The notes beneath the pieces were generated by a model that saw only the letters and a program-made list of their open reading frames with translations, made no database searches and was not told the origin of the DNA. DNA of 64,000 bases from assembly GCA_022793375.1 (NCBI GenBank), contig JAAWCS010000016.1:62001-126000 (forward strand), read 5' to 3'. Positions within the stretch are counted from its first letter, which is position 1. The number at the start of each line of letters is the position of its first letter. The position numbers and the translations under genes were made by a program. The stretch comes from Lachnospiraceae bacterium. Lineage in GTDB: Bacteria > Bacillota > Clostridia > Lachnospirales > Lachnospiraceae. Positions 45,517 through 53,891 of the stretch are shown here, in pieces.

Positions 45517-46257
45517 ATGCCGGCAATAGAAAAAGAGCTGCGAAAGCGGCTTCTTTCAGAGGCGGAGGATGCGCTTCGTACCAAAGATGGCAGACGGTCA
45601 ATGGAGCTGGCCGACCGCGTTCTGGAGGAGGACGAGAGATGTGCGGCAGCCTGGCTGATCGCGATGAAGAGCTTTCAATTGCTTTTGCCGATTGAAGCGT
45701 GTCAGGCATCCAATGAAATAGAGTGCGCCCGCTATGCGATCCGTTTTGCCGCTCCCGGGGAAAAATACCGGATGCGAAAGCAGGTATACGAGTTCTTCCT
45801 GCACAAAATCATAGCCGTGTTAAAGCGAGACGAGCAGGCGCTGGCCGACGGCCGCGAGGCGGTGAGCTTTTATCAGCGCCTGGCTTATCTGGACGCGTCC
45901 CATGCGCCCCAAAAGACGGCGCAGTGGGACCGTCCGTTGGTGGAGGCGGTGCAGAAAAGTTTTGTTTACTGCCGGGAGTTGTTTGAGTTTATCCCGGACA
46001 GCGCTTTAAAGAGGAACGCAGGGTGGAACCGCCTGGCGGCGGAGGCGGCCGAACAATGGAAGCGGACATGCAGTTATCTGGAAATCCGCTTTGAAATGTA
46101 TCGCTGGACAATGTCGCGGGAGATGGCAGAAGATTGTGTAAGACAGTATGCGCGTTTCCTGCGCGCGGTAAGAGACCGGGACGAACGGCTCAGGGAGACG
46201 CTGCCGTTTGACCGTTATCACCTGGATGCGGCTTCGTATCCGGAGCATAGGGGATAA
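45517..46257 (+). CDS. Helical, TPR-like cytoplasmic protein coupled to the flavoprotein gene
   Basis: 246 residues, all-helical in appearance, beginning MPAIEKELRKRLLSEAEDAL with a TPR-like first repeat (RSMELADRVLEEDERCAAAWL). No signal or membrane segment. Its ATG follows the flavoprotein stop without a gap (TAAATG) and there is no ribosome-binding sequence of its own, so translation depends on termination of the flavoprotein gene. A proofreading or assembly chaperone for the exported flavoprotein is a plausible guess only. The 3' end runs 68 nt into the converging kinase gene. Confidence 0.72.
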   Translation: MPAIEKELRKRLLSEAEDALRTKDGRRSMELADRVLEEDERCAAAWLIAMKSFQLLLPIEACQASNEIECARYAIRFAAPGEKYRMRKQVYEFFLHKIIAVLKRDEQALADGREAVSFYQRLAYLDASHAPQKTAQWDRPLVEAVQKSFVYCRELFEFIPDSALKRNAGWNRLAAEAAEQWKRTCSYLEIRFEMYRWTMSREMAEDCVRQYARFLRAVRDRDERLRETLPFDRYHLDAASYPEHRG

Positions 46258-47566
46258 GAAGGTTGAGGGTGAACTCGCATTCGGTTGTCTCGATGGCGAG
46301 GGAGCCGTCGTATTGCTCGAGGATCTGTGAGATTCCTTTGAGACCGTAGCCGTGATTGCGGGCGTCCGCTTTGCCGGTCCGGTAGAAACCGTCCGCGCCG
46401 GGCCTGAGGGCGCCGGTATAAAAATTGTGAAAGCATAAGAGAATCATACCGCCGCAGCGGGAAATCTTTACATGGATTTCCCGTTTGTCCGGCGGTAATT
46501 TTTCGACCGCTTCGATGGCATTGTCGAGTGCGTTGCCAACGATCACGCATAGATCCAGACCTTCGATAAAATGCAGGCAGCGGCCGTCGATATAAGGGGT
46601 GAGGCGGATCTGCTTGTCGTGGCAAAGACGGATTTTGTCGGCCAGGACGATATTGAGGAATTGGTTGCCGGTTTCGACATCGGCCTCCAGAGGGCGCATT
46701 ATCTGCTCGATTTCTTCCATCAGGCGGGTACGCAGGGGGGAAGCGGCCGCGTTTTCCGCTTTCAGAGCCAGCAGGCAGTTTTTGAGGTCGTGGTATTTCT
46801 GCTGGATGGCTTCGGAGGCGGATTTTTGGGAGGTAAATTCCTGCTGCTGGCGGTGGATCAGCGTCTGCATGTGGGAAAGCTCCTGCTGGCTTAGTTTGGC
46901 GGCCAGGCTGTTGTCGGCCAGAATGGAAATCAGCAGGGCGGACAGGCCCAGCAAAATTAAGAGGATGCAAAGCTGCAGACTGAAAGAGGAGTCCGCAGAC
47001 AGGAGCGTGGAGTTTAAGAGGACAAACTGGAAATTGCGCGTATAAAAGTAGACGGCCGGGGGCAGCAGGAGCAGAAACATATGCGCGGGGCGGTACAGTT
47101 GTTTGTTGCTCTTAAAAATCAAGCGGCGAAAGGACAGCGTGCAGGCAAGGCCGGTTAAGAGGTACAGGGCGCTGTAGGCCAGGTTGGCAAGGGCCGGTGA
47201 GAGGTATTGCGACCGCGGCTTCAGGAGAAGGCAGAATAAAAGATCGTGGGAGATGATTTTGGACATATCGTCGATGATGGCAAAGGTAAACGCCCCGTAG
47301 AGAGCGTCGAGCCAATGCGTTTGCTTTAAAAACAGGCAGACAAAAAACCAGGCGGCGCTGTTGAGCAGGGCATCGTACAGCAGGGTGATGCGGGCCTGGT
47401 ACTGGAGGCCGGCGGCGAAAAGCCAGAGCGCGAAAAAGCAGACGCCCTGGGCCAGGCGTCCGGCCGGCCGCGGCTTTAGGGGGGCCAGGTAGAGAAAGAA
47501 GAGACAGACAAAGCCGAGATGCCGTAAAAGCCAGATAACGTCTCTGAGAATCAGTACATCCTGCAT
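46190..47566 (-). CDS. AgrC-like GHKL sensor histidine kinase
   Basis: 458 residues. Six to seven N-terminal membrane helices (to about 215), a coiled-coil linker, the phospho-acceptor His in QQKYHDLKNCLLALK, and a GHKL ATPase with N-box IVGNALDNAIEA and G-box NHGYGLKGI. This type detects peptides or other extracellular signals and phosphorylates a LytTR regulator. Start ATG overlaps the regulator stop by 1 nt. It converges on the flavoprotein operon with a 68-nt overlap of coding ends, a layout that allows mutual antisense effects. Confidence 0.9.
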   Translation of the reverse strand: MQDVLILRDVIWLLRHLGFVCLFFLYLAPLKPRPAGRLAQGVCFFALWLFAAGLQYQARITLLYDALLNSAAWFFVCLFLKQTHWLDALYGAFTFAIIDDMSKIISHDLLFCLLLKPRSQYLSPALANLAYSALYLLTGLACTLSFRRLIFKSNKQLYRPAHMFLLLLPPAVYFYTRNFQFVLLNSTLLSADSSFSLQLCILLILLGLSALLISILADNSLAAKLSQQELSHMQTLIHRQQQEFTSQKSASEAIQQKYHDLKNCLLALKAENAAASPLRTRLMEEIEQIMRPLEADVETGNQFLNIVLADKIRLCHDKQIRLTPYIDGRCLHFIEGLDLCVIVGNALDNAIEAVEKLPPDKREIHVKISRCGGMILLCFHNFYTGALRPGADGFYRTGKADARNHGYGLKGISQILEQYDGSLAIETTECEFTLNLLIPYAPDTKPHPGDNGQTAASP

Positions 47567-48273
47567 CAGTGGGAACCTCCGATATAATTGGTCATTGCTT
47601 CCAGAAATTCGGCGCGGCGGTGTTTGCTGATGGGCACGAGTGTGCCGGCGATGGTTACGTCGCTGCGGCCAATCTGATCGACTGCTTCGAGGTTGACCAA
47701 AAAAGAACTGTGGCAGCGGAAGAAAGAAAATCCCTGCGTCTTGCTTTCCAGGCTTTTCATGGATTCGCTGACCGTTAGGGTTTCGTTTTTCAAATGAAGC
47801 AGCAGGGTATGGCCCTGCGTTTCGGCATAGAGGATTTCCTTGACGTTCAAAAAAAGCGGATTTTTATGCGATTGCAGACGAATGTGGCAGCCGCGCCTGG
47901 CGCGAATGCGTTTTAAAGCCCTGGTAAAGGACTGGCGGCAGCTCCATTCGCTGACTGGTTTGACGATGAAGTCCATCGCGTCCACGGAATAGCCCTCCAG
48001 GGCGCACTGGATCATATTGGTGATAAAAATCAGCGGTACGTCGCTGTCAAATTCCCGAATGCGGCGCGAGGCTTCGACGCCGTTTAGGCGGGGCATATCG
48101 ATGTCCATCAAAAGCAGGTCGGGCCGGTTTGGATACTGCGCGAGGATAGCGGCGCCGTCTTGGTATTCGAGGATGACGGTTTCTTCCTTATTATCCGTAA
48201 AAAATTGCTCTACGCAGGCGCGTAGCTGCCGGCGCTGACTGGCGTCATCTTCTACAATCGCGATCGTAATCAT
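47566..48273 (-). CDS. LytTR-family response regulator
   Basis: 235 residues. Receiver domain with acidic pocket (IAIVEDD), phospho-acceptor Asp in LLLMDIDMPRLNGVE and the Lys in FIVKPVSEW; then a LytTR DNA-binding domain (HIRLQSHKNPLFLNVKEIL, FFRCHSSFLVNLEAVDQI). First gene of the two-gene operon with the AgrC-like kinase. Its targets are unknown; the neighbouring flavoprotein operon is a candidate. Upstream a short hairpin GCCGC/GCGGC (48308-48323) lies in the leader region. Confidence 0.92.
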   Translation of the reverse strand: MITIAIVEDDASQRRQLRACVEQFFTDNKEETVILEYQDGAAILAQYPNRPDLLLMDIDMPRLNGVEASRRIREFDSDVPLIFITNMIQCALEGYSVDAMDFIVKPVSEWSCRQSFTRALKRIRARRGCHIRLQSHKNPLFLNVKEILYAETQGHTLLLHLKNETLTVSESMKSLESKTQGFSFFRCHSSFLVNLEAVDQIGRSDVTIAGTLVPISKHRRAEFLEAMTNYIGGSH

Positions 48274-48478
48274 AGGAAAGTCTCCGGTGTGGGTGGGATA
48301 ATCGATGGCCGCCTTTGAGCGGCGGTATCTTTACTGTCATTTTAGCGCTTTTTGGGGGAAATGGCAATGGGAATGTTCGGGCAATCCGTTAGTGTTCTAT
48401 GAGAAAATCTGCCGGTTGTCAGAGAAGCATAATTATGAGCAAAAGCCATTGCACGCAAAGAAAAAATGGAAACGATTG

Positions 48479-48712
48479 ATGGGGAGTGCTGATAGATATT
48501 TGAAATTGGATAAGCTGCTTGACATCTTCTGTAAAATCCAGCACAATAAAAGAAGCATAAACGGCTATGAAATTAAGGGCTTTTCCTTTGGACGCATCAA
48601 TATACCGATTGGCCCCAACAATGCGGGTAAGAGTAATTTTATCCGGGCGCTTTCGTTCTCGGCAAATAGGCTGTACCAAGGAGGAAAAGATGCTTCGTCG
48701 GGATTCATTTGA
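48479..48712 (+). pseudogene. 5' fragment of an AAA/OLD-type ATPase
   Basis: 77 codons ending shortly behind a Walker A motif: YEIKGFSFGRINIPIGPNNA then GKSNFIRALSFSANRL. This is the N-terminus of an AAA_15/OLD-like ATPase of at least several hundred residues; everything after the P-loop is gone, and the reading stops after a short nonsense tail (GGKDASSGFI). Such ATPases are frequent in phage-defence and toxin-like modules. AT-richer than the flanking genes. Confidence 0.72.
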
Positions 48713-48749
48713 ATAATTAAAGAGATTATAGGTGAGGGAGGCTGCGCTC

Positions 48750-50024
48750 ATGGACAACGCCCTGTTCGATAAAATAACAAACTCCGAAGACGAAATGATT
48801 GCACGTGCCGGCATTCCCAGATACAAAGCCTGCACCTATTTGAGAGCCTACATTATGGCGTCGCTTTGCTTTGAGCCGCATCTTGTCATAAGCGACACAT
48901 CGGTTAACCTAAACAGAGCGTTTCGCACATTAGTTGATGACAGAGAAGGCGCCGGCTATACGTTGGAGGATTTGCCTCAGGATGCCGATTTCGACCGCTT
49001 AATTCAAAAAGGCCATATTCGCTTCGCGGCTAGGGACCGTTACAGGGGGAATTTCTCGGATGCACTGCGGGTATCGCAGGAGAAAATGAAGGGAGTCGAT
49101 TTGCCCGGAGAGCGATACACGAAAAGGATCGATGAAATTTGCTCGGACAAATATGTGTATTGGTACAATCTGGACGCGATTTCCCGTAAATTCACCTTGA
49201 ACTTTAAGCGCCGTATGGAGAAGGATTTGTATGATAATCCGAATACCCTTCCTGAAAATGCAAAGTTGCTTCAGCGGCTTATCCGCAGGCTGGCCGACGA
49301 AGAAACGATTACTTATAATGGGGTAAAGTCGCTTCTAAAGGAAGAGTATAATATTCCGCCAAAAGACAGCAGGTACCAGTATATACGCAGTCTGCTGCGC
49401 CCGGCGTATGACAATAATATTCCGGATCTTCTGGGTCTGGATTACTGCATGTCCTTAAATGACATAGAGCCTTCCCAAAAGCAGGAGTGGAAACTGGAGC
49501 TGACCCATGAGCAGGCGTTAGACTGTAATTTTGTGTGCGACGTGTATGGCCTTGCCAAGCTTCCGGTTAGCCATTTAACTTATATCTGGGAGTCGCCGCA
49601 GTACAGGAATTGGGAAAAGCAGGCAGAACGCTTCCGGGAAGGTATTTTTGATATAAATGAATACATAGAAGCGCTGAATAAGTATCTAATGAAAATCAAT
49701 GAGGTGGTGGCAGACATTTATGCAAGGACAAGTACGCAGAAAGCTTCCTATAAAAATGCAAAATTATCCAGTATGCCGATCGCAGTCCGTCATTACGTGA
49801 AAGCAGACGATACGAAGGTCGTAATCGCGAAATTTGCGCGCGACGCATGGAATATCGGCCGGTTCTGTACAGGCCTGGACGTTTTGGCATTGGGAGACGT
49901 TTTTTTCAAGATGCTTCCGAATCTGGTTCAAAAGAGCAATGATTTTCCGGCGCCGCCTGAAAAAATCAAAGATGCCGTTATTATGCAGAACAGGACAGAA
50001 GAGAACGGTCGGGAAAATGTTTGA
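48750..50024 (+). CDS. Unrecognised 424-residue protein of the accessory zone
   Basis: Soluble, mixed-charge protein starting MDNALFDKITNSEDEMIARA; no signal peptide, no membrane helix, and no catalytic motif that I can name. ATG 48750 follows GGGAGG with 9-nt spacing. It stands 37 nt behind the ATPase fragment and in front of another broken reading frame, in AT-richer DNA, so it may be the surviving partner of a decayed multi-gene defence or mobile module. A short tandem duplication (GTTTGAAACAAGA twice, 50019-50048) covers its stop codon. Confidence 0.68.
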   Translation: MDNALFDKITNSEDEMIARAGIPRYKACTYLRAYIMASLCFEPHLVISDTSVNLNRAFRTLVDDREGAGYTLEDLPQDADFDRLIQKGHIRFAARDRYRGNFSDALRVSQEKMKGVDLPGERYTKRIDEICSDKYVYWYNLDAISRKFTLNFKRRMEKDLYDNPNTLPENAKLLQRLIRRLADEETITYNGVKSLLKEEYNIPPKDSRYQYIRSLLRPAYDNNIPDLLGLDYCMSLNDIEPSQKQEWKLELTHEQALDCNFVCDVYGLAKLPVSHLTYIWESPQYRNWEKQAERFREGIFDINEYIEALNKYLMKINEVVADIYARTSTQKASYKNAKLSSMPIAVRHYVKADDTKVVIAKFARDAWNIGRFCTGLDVLALGDVFFKMLPNLVQKSNDFPAPPEKIKDAVIMQNRTEENGRENV

Positions 50025-50049
50025 AACAAGAGAGTTTGAAACAAGATGA

Positions 50050-50247
50050 CAAAAGGCTTGCGCCTGGCAGGAGCGGTTACTCAATGCCAGACATGTCCAT
50101 GGTTATCTTATCGATCCGCTTTCGATTTTGGAACGGATTGAAGCTGTTTCAACGGGGGCGGCTGCGTTAAAACAGATTGCTATGGAAAGACGGCAGATTG
50201 AGAGGAAATGGTATTCGTCGCCGCCGTTGGTGAAAGAAGAACAGTAA
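50050..50247 (+). pseudogene. 3' remnant of an unidentified gene
   Basis: Open frame without a start codon whose product reads AWQERLLNARHVHGYLIDPL, continues SILERIEAVSTGAAALKQIA and ends ...SSPPLVKEEQ at TAA 50245-50247. It has coding character and its own terminator behind it, but no beginning. It is probably the tail of the 424-residue gene's former neighbour, or of that gene itself after a frameshift at the 16-bp duplication in front. Confidence 0.5.
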
Positions 50248-50253
50248 ACAGGA

Positions 50254-50290
50254 AAGAGAGGGTTGCCGGTTATGGCAGCTCTCTTTTCTT
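50254..50290 (+). terminator. Terminator of the 48.7-50.2 kb transcript
   Basis: AAAGAGAGGGTTGCC and GGCAGCTCTCTTTT form a stem (GAGAG/CTCTC plus TTGCC/GGCA) with T-rich sequence on the downstream side. Confidence 0.7.
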
Positions 50291-50325
50291 TCAGCTCTAT
50301 TTAAGCCATAATAAGAAGGGCGAAA

Positions 50326-50360
50326 TTTTCGTAAAATAGCTTGTTTTACGAAAATCCCGC
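50326..50360 (+). repeat. Left 35-bp inverted repeat, itself a palindrome
   Basis: TTTTCGTAAAA (50326-50336), 7-nt centre TAGCTTG, TTTTACGAAAA (50344-50354), then TCCCGC. An inverted copy lies at 50594-50628; 34 of 35 positions agree. The enclosed segment is about 300 bp and non-coding, the size and form of a MITE. Alternatively the palindromes are operators of a dimeric regulator. Confidence 0.75.
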
Positions 50361-50504
50361 CGGTAAAATGGCCCCTCAAATTTCAAATCTCAAGAAATGT
50401 ATTCCCAAGAACCTTTAGTTATTATACACAGGATCGTTTAAATTTGCAAGAACTTTAGAAAAAACATCATTTCTACCAAATTTTACCAAATAGTTTTGCG
50501 ATCG

Positions 50505-50531
50505 GGAACCGTTTAGCGCGGTTCCTTTTTT
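50505..50531 (+). terminator. Terminator without a gene, possible end of a small RNA
   Basis: GGAACCG (50505-50511), loop TTTAGCG, CGGTTCC (50519-50525), then six T: a perfect intrinsic terminator. No reading frame ends here. TATTAT (50420-50425) lies about 85 nt upstream and could be a -10 box, with a poor -35. The 50361-50593 stretch otherwise shows no gene. Confidence 0.75.
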
Positions 50532-50593
50532 GGATTTGCCGGCAGGCGGCATCGAAATTCAGGCAGAAAAAAGGCTTTTGAGCGGGTTTGGAA

Positions 50594-50628
50594 GCGGGAT
50601 TTTCGTAAAACAAGCTATTTTAGGAAAA
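50594..50628 (-). repeat. Right 35-bp inverted repeat
   Basis: Inverted copy of 50326-50360: GCGGGA, then TTTTCGTAAAA (50600-50610), centre CAAGCTA, TTTTAGGAAAA (50618-50628). It ends 41 bp before the helicase start, so it lies in that gene's promoter/leader region. No clear target-site duplication is seen outside. Confidence 0.75.
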
Positions 50629-50669
50629 GCTCCGCATAGTGGAAGGCGGCCTCTAAAGAGGTGAGAGCC

Positions 50670-53435
50670 ATGCCGATTTTATTATACAAACATAATGAGA
50701 AGGCATATGAGTCGGCGCTGAGGATGCTGAAGCTTGTGGGAAAGGCCGCGGTGATTCATCCTACGGGCAGCGGGAAGTCGCTGATCGGTTTTAAACTGGC
50801 CGAAGAGCATCCGCAGGCCCGAATCTGCTGGCTGGCGCCAAGCCGGTATATTTTTGAGCAGCAGAAGGAAAACCTGCAAAAAACAGCGCCGGACTGCGGA
50901 CTGGACAATATTACGTTTTTGACGTATGCGCGTCTGATGGCAAACCGCGATCGCGTAAGCCATCTGAAACCGGATTTTATTATACTGGACGAATTTCACC
51001 GCTGCGGGGCGGCGGAATGGGGCAAAGGAGTAGGAGCGCTGCTGGCGTGTTTTCCCCGGGCAAAGGTGCTGGGATTTTCGGCAACGAGCATCCGCTATCT
51101 GGATGAACAGCGGGACATGGCGGCAGAACTCTTTGGGGGACAGGTGGCTTCGGAAATTACGCTGGGGGAAGCGATTGCCAGAGGGATTTTGGCTTCGCCG
51201 CGGTATGTAATTTCGGTTTACCGGTATGAGAAAGAACTGGAAAAATATAACGAGCGAATTTGTCTGCTAAAGGACGGCCCCAGAAAGGCGCAGGCGGCCA
51301 GGCAGCTTCAGAAGCTGCGCCGGGCGCTTTCGCAGGCGGACGGCCTGGAGGTTCTCTTTAAACGGTATTTAAAAGCGGATGGGAAATATATCGTATTCTG
51401 CTCTGGCCTTGCCCATCTGCGGGAAATGGAGGAGCGGGCCGGGGAATGGTTTGCCCCGGTGGACGCCGGCTATCGGATTTACCGGGTTTTTTCGGAAAAC
51501 CCTCAGAGCGCGGCAGAGTTTGAGGCGTTTAAAGAGGATAAAAGCGATGGCCTGCGGCTGTTGTTTTGCATCGATATGCTGAATGAGGGAATCCATCTCG
51601 GGGATGTGGACGGGGTGATCCTGATGCGGCCGACCGTATCGCCGGTGATTTACAAGCAGCAGATCGGGCGGGCGCTGACAGTCCGCGGGTCGGCGGCAGG
51701 GCAGGAGCCGGGAGCAGAAGCGCCGGGCGAAAAAGGAGCCGATGCGGCGGCAGCTGAGGGGGCGGCCGATCGCAGGGCTGCCGGAAAAAAGGAGGAGTCC
51801 CCGCTGATCCTGGACATTGTCAATAATTTTGAAAACCTGCACAGTATAGATTCGATTGAAATGGAGTACGAACAGACGTGGTGGAAAATTGCGGGCGTCA
51901 CAGACGAGATGCGGGAGGAAGGGTTGTCCGCAGAGCAGTCCGCAGGAGCGTTCCGGATCATCGACGAGACTCACAATGCCAGGAAATTGTTTGAAAGGCT
52001 GCAGGATCAACTGTCGGCCGGCTGGGATGCTTATTATGAGGAAGCAAAGCGGTATCGTCTGGAGTACGGAAATCTGGAGGTTCCGGCTAAATTCGTCGCA
52101 CCTTCGGGGCTTTCGCTGGGCAGCTGGCTTTTGACGCAGAGACGTATTTATATGGGAAAGATACCGGGGCGGCTGGAGGATAAGCAGATCGAAAAACTCA
52201 ACGAGCTGGGGATTTGCTGGGAGAGTTATTCGGACCGGCAGTGGGATCGGTATTATGAGAAGGCGGCGGCGTATTATGCCGAAAACGGCGACTTGAATGT
52301 GAATGGCTCGTATGTGACGGCGGACGGGTTCCGGCTGGGGATTTGGCTGAATAACATACGGCAGTACCGGCAGAATGGAAGCCGGATTCTCAGCGGGCAG
52401 AGATTGAGACAGCTGGAGCGGATCGGGATGATCTGGGACAAGCTGACATATAAGTGGGAGCGGGGGTATGAGGCGGCGGAGCAGTATTATAATGCGCATC
52501 GGAACCTGGAGGTTCCGGCCGGTTATGTGACGGCGGACGGCTTTCGGCTGGGCAGCTGGATTACGGCGCAAAGGCAGAATCGGAAGGGTGGAAACCCGGG
52601 CGCGCTGCCGCTGACAGAAGGACAGGTGGCACGGCTTGACCGGATTGGGATGAGCTGGGACGGAAAGCAGTCGGATCGGTGGGAAATGTATTTTGCGGCG
52701 GCGAAGGAGTATGCGAGGGAGAAGGGATCGCTGGAGGTTCCTTATGATTATGTGACAGAGGAAGGGGTCGCACTCGGAAGATGGATTGGGCAGCAGCGGG
52801 CGGTGCTTAGGACGGCAAAACCGGCAGAGGAGAGGGCTTACGAAGGCGCCAGAGCCGTATGCGGGACAGGAAGCGGCGGTGGCTGTGACGGTTGCGGCAG
52901 CGGCGTAGGAAGAGATGAGAACGCGGCCCAAAAGACAGTTCAAAAGGCAGCCGGACGAAAGGAAAGGGAGCGGGAACGCATCCGACGCCTGACAGAGATC
53001 GGGATGGTGTGGAGCAGCGATCCCTGGAAGGAAAAGTGGGAGCTGGCCAGGCAGTATTATGAGACGCATGGTAATCTGCGTATTCCGCAGGGGTATGTCA
53101 CGGAAAACGGCGTATGGCTGGGAAAGTGGCTGTATCTGCAGCGGGAGCTGTACCGGAAGGGGGAGCTGGAAGATTGGCAGGTGCGGGAATTGGAAGCGGT
53201 TGGCATGGACTGGCTGCTGCCGGTGGAGCGGGCCTGGGAGGAGGCGTTTCAGAAGGCGAAAGGGTATTTTGAGGGGCATGGTCATTTGAAGGTGGAGAAG
53301 GGGTATGCGACGGAAGATGGATTTCGGCTGGATTTGTGGCTGAAGAGGCAGAGGAAGGCGTATCGGGAGGGGAATGGGAAGGTGCTGACAGGGGAGCGGA
53401 TCGCCAGATTGGAAGAGCTGGGGATGCGGTGGTGA
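50670..53435 (+). CDS. SF2 helicase with six helicase-associated (HA) repeats
   Basis: 921 residues. DEAD/DEAH core: Walker A HPTGSGKSLIG, motif II FIILDEFHRCGAAEW, motif III GFSATSIR, C-terminal RecA domain with MLNEGIHLGDVDGVILMRPT and IYKQQIGRALTVRG, interrupted by an Ala/Gly/Glu-rich insert of about 35 residues. From about residue 450 six HA repeats of roughly 65-70 residues follow, each W...(F/Y)..A..Y....G.L.V...Y.T..G..LG.W...QR; repeat four carries a Gly/Cys-rich insert. HA repeats are thought to bind nucleic acid. Such proteins occur near plasmid, phage and defence genes. ATG 50670 behind AGAGGTGAG. Confidence 0.87.
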   Translation: MPILLYKHNEKAYESALRMLKLVGKAAVIHPTGSGKSLIGFKLAEEHPQARICWLAPSRYIFEQQKENLQKTAPDCGLDNITFLTYARLMANRDRVSHLKPDFIILDEFHRCGAAEWGKGVGALLACFPRAKVLGFSATSIRYLDEQRDMAAELFGGQVASEITLGEAIARGILASPRYVISVYRYEKELEKYNERICLLKDGPRKAQAARQLQKLRRALSQADGLEVLFKRYLKADGKYIVFCSGLAHLREMEERAGEWFAPVDAGYRIYRVFSENPQSAAEFEAFKEDKSDGLRLLFCIDMLNEGIHLGDVDGVILMRPTVSPVIYKQQIGRALTVRGSAAGQEPGAEAPGEKGADAAAAEGAADRRAAGKKEESPLILDIVNNFENLHSIDSIEMEYEQTWWKIAGVTDEMREEGLSAEQSAGAFRIIDETHNARKLFERLQDQLSAGWDAYYEEAKRYRLEYGNLEVPAKFVAPSGLSLGSWLLTQRRIYMGKIPGRLEDKQIEKLNELGICWESYSDRQWDRYYEKAAAYYAENGDLNVNGSYVTADGFRLGIWLNNIRQYRQNGSRILSGQRLRQLERIGMIWDKLTYKWERGYEAAEQYYNAHRNLEVPAGYVTADGFRLGSWITAQRQNRKGGNPGALPLTEGQVARLDRIGMSWDGKQSDRWEMYFAAAKEYAREKGSLEVPYDYVTEEGVALGRWIGQQRAVLRTAKPAEERAYEGARAVCGTGSGGGCDGCGSGVGRDENAAQKTVQKAAGRKERERERIRRLTEIGMVWSSDPWKEKWELARQYYETHGNLRIPQGYVTENGVWLGKWLYLQRELYRKGELEDWQVRELEAVGMDWLLPVERAWEEAFQKAKGYFEGHGHLKVEKGYATEDGFRLDLWLKRQRKAYREGNGKVLTGERIARLEELGMRW

Positions 53436-53891
53436 CGGGGAGCGGCCGATGTTTATTTGAAGCATAAGAGCTGCTATTTGTGCAGAAAGCAGAAAAGGCG
53501 ATACATCAGACAATACATTAGATAAGCATGTAAAGGGGTATAGGGCGCCTGTATATATAGAAAGCAGAGGATTTAAGATAGATCAGGATTGCTGGCGGAA
53601 GCTCTTGCAGCATGGGCACTTGAGCGGATGGCAGCATGACATAGCCGGCGGCGGATGCGTCTGCAAAAACAGGAGGTTTTGGCGGAGGCTGGAAGCGGGA
53701 GGGCTGGGAAAAAGACTGCGGCGGCAGAGCGGAAGGGCTCTTGGCTGGTGCGGATGGCGAAGCCATGCCTTGGACTATAGGCGAAGGCGGTGGCTTTGGA
53801 AGAAGTGCGGGACAGGTGAATGGGCTCTTAGGTTATTGGTATGTTTCCTTATTTATATGTATGTGTGTTAAAAAAGACAGAGGGTGACATT
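53436..53891 (+). other. Gene-poor stretch upstream of loaP
   Basis: About 455 nt. Open frames here have implausible composition (Trp/Arg/Gly-rich) and no ribosome sites, so I call no gene. AT-rich TATA-like blocks (53549-53560, 53852-53862) could hold promoters. Small hairpins such as ATGGCGAAGCCAT (53755-53767) occur; a LoaP-responsive leader element cannot be singled out by eye. Confidence 0.5.

Noticed and set aside
53605-53871. Open frames on both strands upstream of loaP
   Set aside because: Composition (runs of Trp, Arg, Gly, or Pro on the other strand) is that of non-coding GC-rich DNA; no RBS and no family.
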